A DNA stretch of 64,000 nucleotides from Telmatactis stephensoni (GCA_029948255.1 JALIZF010001626.1:372001-436000), one strand, 5' to 3'. Numbered from the stretch's first letter, positions 12,343 to 25,638 are shown. The notes: generated from the letters alone by a model not told the origin. Made by a program: numbers and translations.

Positions 12343-14651
12343 AAGCCTGTGTTTTCGTAGTTGACATATTAATTGAATGCAGCACATTTTGAAGCAATGC
12401 TAACATTGAAAGAGCACACATTACCATGATAGTTTTTGTTTGACGTTTTCATTTCAGTTGACAGTGTTTTCAGTTCCTGTATTGTCATTCTAAAGCTAAC
12501 AAATGCCAAACTAGAAAAAAATGAGCAACTACTAATGTTAATGAAATCGATAAAAAGAAAGAAAAAAGAAAGAATTAAAGAAAGAAATAATGTAAGTAAG
12601 TAAAAAAAGAAAGAAAGGAAACGAAAAGGAAAGAAGAGAAAGAAAACGAAAAAGCCCTCACTCTTTCTACATTAGATTCATCTATGCTATTTAATATTTC
12701 AATTCCACTCATCCATTAATCCGCCTACATTCAGCTCTAAAACAATTAATCCATATAATTCATTTGATCTAATTATGAACGGTTTTCATCCATCCATCCA
12801 TCTATCCTTTTGCCTGTAATTTATTGCATCGCAATCATGTGTGACTTCATCTTTTTTTTACTTTGTCTTCTTATAATATTTTTCACTACGACGAAGGCCA
12901 AGGCTAAAAATGTCATTAATGTAAGTACTAAGTATTCTTTTTATGCAGTATTACAGATGTTTTTTTTCTTACTACTTCACACGAACGCAACCCAAACTAG
13001 TTTACTCGTAAATTTCCGTTCTTATGACATCGGTCCTTTCTTGTAGATTAATGGTCCATTGACCACGTTTATCATTTCATCTATCGATCTAGTTTTCTTC
13101 TCTTTGCCTCAATATTCGTAATACTAGCTAATCCATTCACAAAGTGTCCTTCGGTTCCTTTGCTGTACCTTCTAAAGCCTCTAATTGTCACATATTGACC
13201 TAATCTCTAAAGATCTTCAAGTGCTTGATGATACTAAGATTTTTTTGTCCAGTGAAAGGCCAAGCCAAAGTATTGAACTTGATTAACTGTAGGTCTTAAA
13301 AGCATACTTCAAAGCTTCCTTTAAATATAATTATAGTTAAGTTAGAGTTTTAATTTAGACATATTTAGAGTTAACTCACAAAGAACTGACAAGGAAAATG
13401 AATGAATGTGTTGGCCACTTTTCTATAGCTAATATAACGATTTAAGCCAATTACAACTTTGAATAGTTAGATATACTGGCACGATGCCGCTTAATGACAA
13501 AACATAATTCTCATTTTCTCCTCCAGGATCTGAAACTGCTTAAAAGAATCCGCAGCTCACTAGGAATAGGCAAATGTCTCATATAGGAATCTTGAACTTT
13601 TTCGGTTAATTTATCTAAAAATAAATCTTTTATTACTGTTGAATGAATTTTTTGTTACTGTTACTTTATTACTGTTGTTTTTAAGCCATAAAATATTATA
13701 TTTCATTTTCTCTGTCCTTACCTGCCCTTTACTTAACTATTGAAATAGATCGAACTGAAACTGGTTCAGTTTTAAACTGAGATATTTTCCGGGCCTATGC
13801 AGTGTAAACACAGCTTGCCACAGAAAATTGCGTCTTGGGCAAATCGTCTGTGGTCGTTTTAGACCCATTAGTTCAGTGCCTGATAAACAGTTTACATTTT
13901 TAGGAAATCAAATTCCCAAGTAAAGTTTCTTGAAATATGGATGAAAATATTGCGATATGTATACTGGATATTTTAGCTTTACATAAACGTATTACATTGA
14001 TCTGAAATGTTTATGATAACAACACTTTGTAACATACATCTTGAGCATCTTGGGAATACGTTAAAGGGGGACTTCAATGGAAATAATAGAGATAAGTATT
14101 GAAAAATCAAATAAGAATGACAGAGAATAAAATGAAAATGAAATAAAATATTTTACACATTACTGATACAAATTAAATATTTCATAAGTCGAAGTTAAAA
14201 GTTACTTGAGTGCAGATTAAAAACTTTTCAATGCAAAATGGATGCAATATAATCATACCTGTATAAATATAACTGGTCTTGGTAGCAAGATGAAAGTCTG
14301 GCTTACCTTCAAAGGCTAAATTCTCCTATTTTACCCTGCCTAGACATGAATCAGTAGAATATGGTTTCACTATTAAATTACTTTCGCTGAGCTGAACAAA
14401 AACTTGAAATGAAATTTCAGAATTGCACAGCTTGACATTCAAAGATTAAAGTAATCCCTTCATCCTAAACTTTTGTTTTTGTCGAGACTCTTTCGTTTAA
14501 TTCATAATTGGACCAAAAGACAAATCCATGGAAGAACAACGAATAACTTACCTAGAGATCTAGACAAGGAAATAGAATTAGCAGTCGTATTTCCAACAAG
14601 TCTATTGTATACACCTATTTCAAAAAAGGTTGTCGTTCGAGAGGTCTCAAG
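12343..14651. other. No gene seen
   Basis: A purine-rich AAAG tract lies at about 12541-12655 and a degenerate CATC tract at about 12665-12815. A pyrimidine-rich AG acceptor-like site near 13527 leads into only 19 open codons. No homology was recognised. Confidence 0.45.
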
Positions 14652-14860
14652 TCTACGCGACTAGACCGAAAAGGAGTATGGGTAGTAGGCAAAAAATTAC
14701 TCTCTTTTTCGCATTGGTCTTGATTTTAGCACCAACAAGTAAAGTTCTTTAGTGTTTAAGGTCAAGGTAAGCTATTTTGAGTTGTCGTATGGCTGATTTA
14801 TGTGGTTTTATAGCTTTAGTAATTTATACCCATACTCCCATTCGGGTGAGTCGCGTAAGC
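14652..14860. mobile_element. MITE with 32-bp inverted ends
   Basis: The left end tctacgcgactagaccgaaa, followed by ggagtatgggta, mirrors the right end tacccatactccc, ttcgggtgagtcgcgtaag. The element is about 209 bp, has no coding capacity, and the arms have a few mismatches. Confidence 0.7.
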
Positions 14861-15464
14861 TTTTGCCGACAACATTAATTGAAATAGGTATATACTCTGA
14901 GTAATGAAGATATTATTTCTGAAGAGTTTAGTTGACGGAAATGATAAACGCTTGGGTCAGCGGGGCTCCGAAAGAAACAATCATTTCTAAAGGTTTTAAT
15001 TTCATAAGCTTGTTGGTGGCGGGCGCCGGTCGGTAGCCCAAATTATATAGGTTATAATGATTGTTGGACCTCCAGCAGAACACAATTCTTTTACATTCAT
15101 ACATAGCATTGAATTCGCATCAGTGTCATACGGTAACTTCAAATTAAGTTGGGAAGAAATGATTCAGTAAATTATTCAGTAGCTATGTGAATGTAAATAA
15201 ATGTAAACGTTGTGTTTATGGTGGATTCGAAGAGTACTTAACTATAGACCCCTTGCAGCATATTGGAATTCAGCTCAATCTGGGAGACAAAACAATGAAT
15301 TTTAATTCTCAAGGGAGCAAAAGTCTTTTGTTTTGTCCTCCAGCTAGATTGACCTACTCTGACGTCAAGTGCAAGAGTTCTATACAGCTAGTTTAGAGGC
15401 ACTATCAATACTCAAAACTCAAATAAACACAACTAAATAATCCAAATGGAACAGAAATTGCTAA

Positions 15465-15642
15465 GAGTCCCAACTGACCAGGAGGCAAACCAGTTGGCTA
15501 TTTACAAGCATGGACGAGAAGCTGAATATGTGGACTATACCCGGAACAAATTCAGCCTAAGCTAGTGGCTACAGCGGGCACTTGATCTCAGGCCACTGGA
15601 TTACGAGACCAACGCTCGGACAACTCGATCATGCTGCCTCCT
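15465..15642 (-). mobile_element. Degenerate tRNA-derived SINE
   Basis: Read on the minus strand it begins AGGAGGCAGCATGATCGAGT, followed by a tRNA-like A-box region (GTTGTCCGAGCG) and a decayed B-box-like region (GATCAAGTGCC). It continues into a non-tRNA body ending '...AACTGGTTTGCCTCCTGG'. I recognise the order (GGAGGCAGC head, GTCCGAGCG, 'aaccagttggctatttacaa' body) as a common cnidarian SINE type. This copy is diverged. Confidence 0.6.
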
Positions 15643-15676
15643 ATTTTATAAACAAGGCAAAAGCAGATGTTTGGAC

Positions 15677-16000
15677 AGGTGTGCCTCGATATACATCAGC
15701 TTGTAGGTCTTACACATTTTGCGGAAGATTGGTAAATGATAAACTATCTTTTATAACAAACATGTGCTAAACTGAATATACGAAATTCATACGTCATTAG
15801 GCTAGGTGTGCCTCGATGTTCATCAGTGTACTGTAGCCCTTACAAAACTTAACAACAAATTGGTAAATGATGACATATCTCTTTTATGAACAAGTACTAA
15901 ATTATATCACATTCAGACGCCGGTGTGCCTCAGTGTTCATCAGTGTAGCCCTTCGCATTTTACAGATACTACCCTCAGCAACATTAATTTCGCCCACGTC
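15677..16000. repeat. Diverged minisatellite, period about 120 bp
   Basis: The block 'ggtgtgcctcgatRtWcatcag' followed by 'tKtaRgYcYtac' recurs at 15677, 15804 and 15921. The units are therefore 127 and 117 bases apart. The third unit is partial. Confidence 0.75.
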
Positions 16001-16393
16001 ATAAATCAAACACAAACTGCAAGATATTTTTCAATGAGTTTGGAATCTTGAGAATAGAAATCTGCTGTAGTTAGAGATCTTAAATTAATACTACTGTTGA
16101 CGTAAACTACTGTGTTTATGTTATGGTCACTTCTGCTGTAAGATTTAGATGTCGATGATAAGCTACCGACGATTTACTGTCATGACTACTGATCTTCGTC
16201 TAGATAGATATCAATATTATCAACAAAAAAGTCAAAATAGTGGGGTTGTATACAAAGGTAATATTTTTTGTTAGTATTTGGTGAGGCGTTACTTCAGCCA
16301 TTAGTACAGACAGCTATTTCACAAACTCAATAAACTCGCCTTAAGTCGCCTTAACTTGACGAACTCGAGGTACCAAAAGAGGATTTTTGCTTA

Positions 16394-16580
16394 ACTCGCC
16401 TAAACTCGCACTAACTCGCCTTAGCTTGCATAGGATTTCATTATTACTCGCCTAAACTCGCTCTAACTCGCCTTAGCTTGCATAGGATTTCATTATTACT
16501 CGCCTAAACTCGCACTAACTCGCCTTAGCTTGCATAGGATTTCATTATTACTCGCCTAAACTCGCTTTAACTCGCTGCGA
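16394..16580. repeat. 52-bp minisatellite rich in 'ctcgc' submotifs
   Basis: Units begin at 16394, 16446, 16498 and 16550, a strict 52-base spacing. Each unit contains actcgcctaaactcgc, ctaactcgccttagcttgc and ataggatttcattatt. Preceding sequence from about 16325 has looser 'ctcgccttaa' variants. The array looks recently expanded. Confidence 0.9.
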
Positions 16581-16599
16581 GTTAAGGTGATTCCTCTAT

Positions 16600-18120
16600 A
16601 ATTGATCTTACCAATAAAAATCGCTATAAATTGGACATTTTGTAGATTTTGAGTTATTTGTTTCGTAGCGAAGAAAAAACGAGTGGACCACCGTGCTTGT
16701 TTTGGAAATATTGTACATCATAGACGAGGGTATTTTAGCGATTTTAGCACGAACATTCGATGCATTCCAGCTAATTACAATGATAATAATATAGTCTGTC
16801 GGGTCTCAGAAAAATATACACAGACTCAGAGTTAACAGCATTTTAGTAGAAGAAGATAAAATTAGTAAATTGCCTCGTAAGAAAGCCCATTTTAACCTCG
16901 ATAACGTACATTTTAGCATATTTTCTACAAAATTTAAAAAGCCACTTAATTTCGCGTGGATACATTCGATTTTAGACATTTTAGTGCTCAAATACGCACG
17001 AAAAACGTTATTTTTTCAATGTTCCTACCAATAACTTTTTTAATTTTGAAATATGTTTTGTGAATCATTACAAGAAAGCAAGTTTTGAAATAAAAAATGG
17101 GGGTCACCGTGCTCGTTAGAGAGATATATTTTCAAAATTATCATCAAATTTGGGATAAAGCCGGCATTTCTCCGAGAAGGTACTGGGGCGAGTTTTACAA
17201 AACTCCCTATTTATGGCAGCAAAAATTGCACAAATGTTTCAAATTGTGTTTTTATGCATTTTTACTCGTAATGTGAATGAAAATGCTGACAGAGTCGTAA
17301 TTCTGTGCTTTCTGGCTGAACCATGCGCGGTAGACGTGCGCGTTGCAAAACAGAGGAATCACTTTAAGGCAAGTTTAGACCCGAGAGTGGGTCTAACATT
17401 CATTTTTTGAGACGTGAGAAGTTGTAAGTGAAAATTAAACCTTGCCTCAGTCGACAATAGAGTAAAAAAGTGACCACTTTCCCCTAAAATGCTGTTATTT
17501 TTCAGTGGAGTAAAAAGTGCACTTTTTCTACTTGTGAAAAAAGTGACCATTTCCAGATTCTTCCCATGCACTCTAACAGCAAAATGCACTTTAGATCGGC
17601 ATTAAAAGCCTACATTAAGAAGTAGACAACCCTCTTCCGATACACAAAGTTCAAGTGTACTGTCGAGGCTTGCATTCTGTGCATTTGCGTTGGAACAGAA
17701 TAGCATTAAATGAAAGTCCAAGTGATTGGTATATTTACATTGTTTATGAATATTCCCACTGCATTAAAACTATCGCCTTTTTGAACTCAGCATGCGGAAT
17801 ATTCAAAATATTCAATATTCAACACATTAAAAGTTCAAAATACTCAATCTCGTCATCATAGCAGTTTTTCTTATTGGTTATTTTGCCGAGCATGCGCAGT
17901 AAGAAAGAACGGCTCTGCTAACAAGGTTTGCCAATCTTTAATACAAACAAGAAACGAATAAAAAATTGGGAGTTAAAAGTTAGATAGATATGCATTTAGT
18001 CGATGATTTTGGTAATGTTTGTTTTCGTGTGTACGGTCGTTCTAAAACGATATCGTCCAATGGATATAACAATGTATTGTTATATTTATGCATGGATTTA
18101 TGTGGCTTCGCGACAATCTG
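16600..18120. other. Probable old interspersed repeat; no gene
   Basis: Two diverged echoes of 'ggaccaccgtgcttgttttg' and 'gggtcaccgtgctcgttag' lie about 410 bases apart (16685 and 17101), suggesting a degraded repeat. An 'aaaaagtgacca' motif recurs near 17464 and 17539. No exon was recognised. Confidence 0.4.
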
Positions 18121-18123
18121 GTC

Positions 18124-18556
18124 TTGAGAGGAGATCTTTTTCAATATCGAGTAATAATGGCTAACAGTGCCAAAAATTAGCCCCTCGTGCAAGTTTCGAT
18201 TTTCCGAATTTTCGTTTTGGATTAACACTCAAATTCTATTTTTATCAGGAGTTGATCTACTAAGATACAATGCCTGTTTAAAACTTTCTTTTGAATTATT
18301 ATTCAAATTTAGCACCTTTCAAGCTGATTGTAAAGAGTTATATGGAAATTGAGCGAGGGAAGGCCTAAAACTCATTTTCGATTCAATTTTCACATTATGG
18401 ATTAACACTTTTATTCAACTAGTTATTAATCAAAACCACTTACGAACAACCTAACTTTTTTGAATGTAATAACTTTGGCTTTGTACAACAGTTATTCTTC
18501 AGCTGAATAGTTTTTGTTGCCCAATGCTTGAACGTGAAAAAAATCAGTATCCTCTT
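18124..18556 (-). mobile_element. TTAA-type MITE family, copy 1
   Basis: On the minus strand it runs from '..aagaggatactgatttttttcacgttcaagcattgg' to '...tattgaaaaagatctcctctcaa'. The same ordered blocks appear in the copies at 43246-43930 and 61780-62217. Terminal inverted repeats follow TTRAGAGGAGATWTTTC. It has no coding capacity. The family name is unknown to me. Confidence 0.75.
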
Positions 18557-19126
18557 CATTCAAATACAGATGTAATGAAATTTATCAGAATATATACCGA
18601 CAAAACAAGTTTCTCTTGAAGTTTCTCTATTCAAAGCGATTGCAATCTCTCAAATCAAACTCTCAATGAAATAAGAACTCTATTGTTATTGTCAAGAAAA
18701 TAAATCCTATTTAAACAAAACTCTCTTGAAATCCTAATCCATTCACCATAAACATATAATTTACTCTGCATGAGCGAAAAGTTTAAATTGAATTCAAAAG
18801 CGGCGAAAAACATAGGTACTAATATTTTTGGCTTGTTTTTTGTCCCTAATAATATATGAAAATATTAGATTTTCGCCTCAATTCATTCTTGATTATGCAT
18901 ATGCCATTAAATGCTACATATACAACCAAAGATCATCAAAATTACAAGCAAATTAAAGGTATTTATCCTCAAAAACGTTTAATAAGAAATTTGAATTGAT
19001 AATTGATTGTTCGGTTGAATATACTAGTGAATATAGATATTTTTGCTACATTTGAACTTCGTTCACGTTGAAGACAAAGAATATAATGGGTTGATATTGT
19101 ACCAGCGATTTTAGAAAAGCGATTTG
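18557..19126. other. No gene seen
   Basis: AT-rich sequence without a recognisable exon, RNA gene or repeat. Confidence 0.45.
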
Positions 19127-19284
19127 CAGTAGCAGATCCAGGATTTTTCCGAGGGGGGTTTCATTTTTTAAAGCCAGCTGTATATAACACTCTATTCTTT
19201 GGTCGATGTTTGGCAGAAAATGGCTTAAAACCTTCAAGGGGGGTTCCGTGGAACCCTTGGACCCCCCCCCTGGATCCGCCACTG
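19127..19284. mobile_element. Short MITE with 'ggatcc' inverted ends
   Basis: The left end cagtagcagatccagg mirrors the right end tggatccgccactg. The interior carries G- and C-runs (ggggggtt, ccccccccc). A 'CAGTGGCGGATCCAGGGG' end is widespread among short non-autonomous DNA elements of invertebrates. Assignment to a superfamily is not made here. Confidence 0.65.
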
Positions 19285-19524
19285 ATTTCCTCATAGAAAT
19301 CTGGAATGACAAATCAGATGGACCAAAACGTCAGTGATAATATGTTGCGAGAAAAATTTTCATCGATTGGTCTTTTTCTAGTTAAAAATGAATAAATTTG
19401 ATCCATAAAGATTCAGATATCGGTAGGAATAGTCTACATTAATAAATACAGAATTACTATAAAACTCTAACCCTTCAAAAATATTTGAATGTGAGCGATG
19501 ATTTTATAGCTACATGAAAAACCA

Positions 19525-20020
19525 TAGACCACTTCACGCTGTCGGCCGCCATTTTGAATTGGGACAAACACGCCAGAATTATTAGAAATTCCCATCACTT
19601 TGACTTCCAGTAACTCCGCTCTTTTTTGATGGATTTTCGAAATTTAAACTTTAATAAACAGCAGCTATGGACACCAGTTGTAGGAGTGAAAATAAAAGCA
19701 ATGCAAGTGTTTTAACTAAGTTTTTTGAGACGCCCTGTTTTTCACGAATGGTTCTAATAATTTCGAAAATTCGCGCGCCGAAGAGCGCCGAATGTTTTAT
19801 TTGGAAAACAAAAATTCTTTTTTCTCAAAAAATAGCTTTCTAATTTTCATTACAGTAAGAGACCTAAAAAAGATCGACGCTACCTTTTCAAAAAGTGCGA
19901 AATTTCGAAAATCCATCAAAAAAGAGCGGAGTTACTGGAAGTCAAAGTGATGGGAATTTCTAATAATTCTGGCGTGTTTGTCCCAATTCAAAATGGCGGC
20001 CGACAGCGTGAAGTGGTCTA
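19525..20020. mobile_element. TA-bounded foldback MITE, copy 1
   Basis: Arms of about 180-200 bases mirror each other. The left begins tagaccacttcacgctgtcg and the right ends cgacagcgtgaagtggtcta. Inner landmarks such as 'gatggattttcgaaattt' also pair. The centre is near 19772. A second, diverged copy lies at 50595-51071. TA at both borders fits Tc1/mariner-type target choice (inference). Confidence 0.85.
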
Positions 20021-21498
20021 TTGTAATTATATCATTCGGAAAAAAAAAACAAGGAAAGGAAAGGAAAGGAAACAAAAAGAAAAGAAAAGAAAAGAAAAGA
20101 AAGAAAATTTCTGGAGGAACACGGTATGTTTGTTTTCCTAAACAGTACAGTGAAAACATTTGTAATATCTAATTTGTACTATTAAAATTCTTAATATTAA
20201 CAACTGAACCAAAAAAGCATCACCATTATAATCATTGGGAAAATATAGAAAAACATCTATAGAAAAAACGACTTATGATTGCTTGTTTCCCTCAAAAGTA
20301 GAAATAATCTGCTATATTTAATATATATAACTGCGACAATTGTTCATAAATTGGATAATTAGCAGTGGAAATTTGGACACTGAATTACTCAATAATATGT
20401 AATTATCTTAATAACATCTCATTTAACTTACAGGGAGATTTTCAGAGATTACACCAGCAACGGAACCATTTTCCACAGCTTTTCTAACCACCAAATTTGT
20501 GAACTGATGAACCTGTTAATGCATCATATATGTATCTTACCACATATGCTTCCCAGTTCGTAAGCGCAGACCGGCTGGGAGACCGGCGTTATTAAGTACA
20601 GCACTCTTCTGCTCCAAACATGCATATATTTGATTTATTGAAGACGTACGTCTCGTAAAAATCATTAATAATACTTGAAAATCACAGAAAACCCTTTGGT
20701 TCATCCGCAACGCTCTTGAACGGTCGCCTAGCAACGGTCCAATGTCTTGCCGGAATGAACGACAAGGTACTGGTATTGCGTTCTGACGTCGTTGGGGTTA
20801 GAGTCGCTCAGAATTTACAGATACTTTGAGTGTGTATCTTAAAGGTTTAATACGATGAAGGATAATTAGATATACTAGCTTAACAAGATATACGATAGCG
20901 CATTTTATTCAGTGATGTGTTTGATCGCATTAAATTTACAGTGACTGATGTTTTGTGACATCCCATCAAGAAAGTTATTTATTTAGACAAATTGAAGTCT
21001 TCGTTTTATAAGTGCCCAAAAGCAAACAAAATAGGTCTTGTAAAAATCCGTTTTGCATTTGTTTTGTATTTGATCTATAGGTTGGCCCGTCGTGATGCTC
21101 TCAATCTTATCAAACCTTCTCTCGTGCCCCAAACCTCATCTCATTTTGTCATTAGTCAACGATTTCGCTTCTCGTATTTTAGCTGAAAAACGGGTTGTCA
21201 GACACAGAAGCTTAGAGTTAGTTTTCAATGCATCATTAGGAGAGTCGCTGTTGAATCCACGCTCGCGTGGTTTCAAACAAACATGGAATTTTTTGTAAAA
21301 AATCTCCGGCGAATTGAAATATCAATTTGGAGCTTTTCCAACATTTACGATCAGATGATGTCAGTCAGTCAATGTCAGTCAATAATTGATAGTTCAGCAA
21401 AAAGGCCATTTATTGATGGTATTAAATTCGCAATGATTTTGCAACTGTCATTCATTTTTATTAGTATTTTTCAACTTCGTGGGAGAAAAACCGTTTGA
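20021..21498. other. No gene supported
   Basis: An A/G-rich tract occupies 20040-20105. On the minus strand a 72-base open segment (20503-20432) is bordered by CAG and GTAAGT, but its acceptor is poor and its protein is unrecognised. No other coding signal was found. Confidence 0.4.
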
Positions 21499-21662
21499 AT
21501 AGTCCAGTTCCGAGAAATGCTTCACCTGCCACATACAAAGGATTTAGAACGAGGCTACGTGCTAAAACTTTTGTCTTGTTACGAATGACTGAGCTTTATG
21601 CACGTATCCTCGTCTTGATACTATGTATGTGGAAAGTGAAGTGTATCTCGGAAGTTGGCTAT
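21499..21662. mobile_element. 164-bp palindromic MITE, copy 1
   Basis: The left atagtccagttccgagaaat, then 'cttcacctgccacatac' and 'gaggctacgtgc', is mirrored by 'gcacgtatcctcg', 'tatgtggaaagtgaag' and 'atctcggaagttggctat' on the right. A copy with the same layout is at 46779-46934. The ends start with AT/TA, and the two copies differ by a short internal indel. Confidence 0.8.
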
Positions 21663-24600
21663 TAATTGTTTCACGTAGTTCCTATTATTTGTAGTCAACA
21701 AACATGTCAGTTCGAAACAAAATTTAAAATACGTGTCAACGAAAATCAATTAAACAGCAGTTTAATGACTTAATGGAGACAATTTCGGTGGTATTCCTTA
21801 AGTGATTCCCGCTTCGAAATGGTTCAAAGTACGCCCTCTCGAGAACATTGCATTTCCGCTCTGAACACCTACGCCTTTTAGACGAGCAATATATATATAT
21901 ATATATGTAGAATAATAATAATCATTATTATGATGATAATAGCATGACTTTAAACGCTAAACAGTTACAAAACCTGATAAACTAACAGCCCTAAAAGTAA
22001 GAATGCGCACAGATGAGGTAATGATTGGTATCATTACTAAAACAAAAGTTTCAAATATTAAGAAAATTAACTGATTGATGTCATAAACTTCGCCTTGGTT
22101 CTTTACCGTTATCTTTGACTGTTTTCAATTTGGATTTTTAAAATACAAGGGTTTTTCATCACATTTGTTGTCTGCCCACTAGCACAATTGTGATGAATGG
22201 GTAACGTAAAGATGTGTAGGAAGAAAACAGCGCTCTTATGGTAAGAACTCTTCAGCGTCTTGACATTTTCAAGTTGGTATGTTATAAGCAGCTGAACTAG
22301 CTACATCAAGGTCATTTGAACAAATACCTATAGCCGTATGTGTCGGCCAAAATAGCCGATTCCAGTCATCTTCATTTGTTGTTAACACTCAGCGTTATTT
22401 TGAAGATCAGGTTATATTGCGAGTAGCAGAATTAGTTGCATTTGCATAAGTTGAACTTAAGACCGTTCATTTACCTTCTAGAAGGAATCATCTTTGCATC
22501 TGTTTTAAACACTCAGCCTTATCTTGAAGTCTTCTTGATAACTGATAGTGTAGCAGCAGTAGCCACACGTACACTGACCATTAGAACACAGCTTTTTTAA
22601 AAAGGTTCTTTTGTGATAAACTTTTATTCTTCATCGAATTTTCTATATTTTGAAAGTGACAAGCATAAGTTCAGCCGTACTTACTCAGTAAACGGGGCGC
22701 GTTTTTATGCATGCTTCGCATATCCACGAGTTAAAAATGACTCCACGGTATTCTTTGATCATTTCAACGTACCATACATAATTTGTCGGCAGAAAATCGA
22801 CCTTGGCTTGGAATTGATATCGTTAAACTTGAGATAAACGGCAAGCGTTGACTATTTTGGGGACAGGATATTAGGTACTTAGAAAGCCAATCAGGAAATT
22901 ATCGTTAGCGGTGTTCTTGCTTTGAACTCTTCTTAACTGAACTAATGATCTTAACAATGAAAAAAAACGGTGCCAAAATCGGCGATTTTGTCATTGCCAA
23001 CGATCGATTTCACTGACTTAATGAAGAATTTTAAAATTCAACTATCTAAATGCGTATTTGATTTTCAGTAAGAAATTCGTTTTGCATATCGGTGCACTAA
23101 AAACAATGCTTTACTTTCTTATTCTTTTATTGTTATATTTTTCAATGCCAAACATCGGCAAGAAGCAAGGTAAATTCTGCTTGAAAGCGTATGCGGAAGA
23201 CGTAGGAGAATACCTTGAAGGCAAGTGCCTACGTGCTGAAATAGGAAAATAATATCAAAACGTAAGAGTAAATCAAACACCAGAAATCAACGACTCGATG
23301 ATAGAGAAGGAGAATGGTGATTTGAGTCAGTGCGGTATTATTTTCCAAAAAAAATTGGGTAAATGTGACTGACATGATTGGAAATAGTAAGAAAATGTTA
23401 TAAAGGAAATGAATTTCTCAGCATGCACTTAAGGTACGTCTTTTTGACGCGACGCTATCAAAAACACTTGTGTATTTCTCCGATGATATCTATTAATGCT
23501 TTGTACAAAGAAGACATTTGCAGCAGTTGAGACCATTTTGTGGAGATAAGTTAATTCGAGCGGCCTGAATATCGACTATTGATACGAACATTCGTTTCCT
23601 TTAATGATAAAATTGTAGTTGAAATATCTTCAAGCGACTTTAGCAAATATTGATTTACAATTCGACACTAATTATTCAACGCAAATTGTTCTCCACTTCT
23701 TCGCCGGGTACTTCCCGGCGCTGTTTTACTTTATTAAATTTCCGGTTGAACAATAAGCCTTTCTTATTAAACAAAAAAATATATATATAATTATAAACTT
23801 AGATTATTGCTCTGCGACAACTTTAATGTTTTTTATTTTACTCATGATTCAATTTCAGATGACTTAAGTCGAATGAGATTTGCTGATGTTAACCAACTTA
23901 TTTTAAAGCAAAAATTGTTTGGGAAATATAAGAAATTGTTTTCGGTGATTTTGGATCATTTGTGATGCATTAGTTAATGTTTCAAATTAATTATGACTTA
24001 GTTTCTGATCATACGAATAAAGAAGAAAATAATTTAGCATCGAAAGTCAATAACCGCTTCACGTGAATGGGTTGAGGAAACTACAGTCTTACAGGATAAG
24101 TTGACAATATCACAGTTGTTTTTCTTACAATTTAAAGCACACAGGTTCTTTTATATCAAAGAGAGAGAGATTATATCACAATCTAAGGTACAAGGTGGCG
24201 AACAGAGATGAATAAAGACCACTTTGCTATATCAATTAAATAAATATAGTTTAAGAAATGAAGAAGAACAATAACTAATACATACCTGAAATATATTAGT
24301 ATCTAACTTCTTGTCACAGAAGAGACTTCTGATTTCAATTTCTTTGGACTAGACTTTCTGCTTTTAATTCAGCCCAATTCTAATGCGTAGTCTACTGTAT
24401 GCTTCCTTTATAAGAAGTCCAAAAGATATAGAATCAAGATTATAAAACATAATTGTATAAAACGATCAAATATATAGCCTTACCAACGACCCAATCAACT
24501 TGATTGACTTGATTGTATCAGATCAAAATATAACTTACTGCACTCGTAAATGAATTTCACACTGAGATGAAAGAGGCCTTCATGTGCTTTCTTCCGAGTT

Positions 24601-25638
24601 CAATGAATTTGAATGAGCATTTGCGGTGGTTTACTTCCTCAAAGATTGCCATTGAATTTTATAAATTGTAAAACAAACAGTGGTAGGCCTTTGACGTTAG
24701 CAATACTCATTACGTGCAAAAACAAGTTATTGATGGACAATTAAGGGACAGTGTGGTTGCGAGGTGAAGGTTTCTCGGTACAATTTTTAATGAATATTGT
24801 GAGAGGCAGATTGAATTTTGGTAAGAGTATGGCATATGAATAAAAATGAACCAGAGAAATTAAAACAACAACAACAACAAAACGAAACGACATGAACTTT
24901 CTAACCGACAACACTGCGATACCAAAATTTAGTTGAAAAGTAGTCGAAACCAGACAAAATCAACGACAAATTTTAGACATATTTAATTTATTGCCTCTTT
25001 TGTCTGTTTTGCTACAGACGTTTGCCTCCAGTCATCAATAGATTGTCTTCTGTAACGTTAATAATTTTGTGATCAAACTAAATGGAAGGGCGAACTCAGG
25101 TAGTATTGAAGCACTTGAATTTTAGCTCTTTGCCTTGACACAAATTGATTAGACAGTATAACTGGTTGTGAAAAAGCTGAAAATAAATTAACAAAAATAA
25201 AGAAAAATAGGCTAGGAAAATTAATGACTTCAAGGCAAATAAAACGGAAGATGAAAACAATTGCATTGAATGACAATTGTATAATACAATTTAAGTAATT
25301 GTTTGTGCGATAAAGGAAAAAGGATGTTTTGAGGTCCGATATTCATAATCTCTTTTGTGCTTTATAAAAAGCTTTTTAGTTGAGTGGTTTATTTCCTTTA
25401 TATAAAAAAACATAAATGGAAACTTAGCTCCTTTTTCTTGGATTTTGTTTTGTTTCTTCGTCTTTGTTTAGTTTTTTGCTTTTTTCGTTTTGTTTTGTTT
25501 TGTTTTGTTTTATATTTTCTTTTCTTTTCTTGTCTTGTCTTATCTCATATTTCTTTCAGTATCTTGCTCTTTAATTGTTTAGTTTCTTGCTTTTTGTATC
25601 ATTTTAATTATGTTCTCTTATGTTCTCTTATCTTTTCT

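Noticed and set aside
13528..13587. Possible exon after 'ttttctcctccag' (DLKLLKRIRSSLGIGKCLI)
   Set aside because: Only 19 codons before a stop and no homology, so it is likely chance.
20432..20503. Minus-strand 72-base open segment (FTNLVVRKAVENGSVAGVI) between CAG and GTAAGT
   Set aside because: The donor is good, but the sequence before the acceptor lacks a pyrimidine tract. No neighbouring exon is found and the protein family is not recognised.
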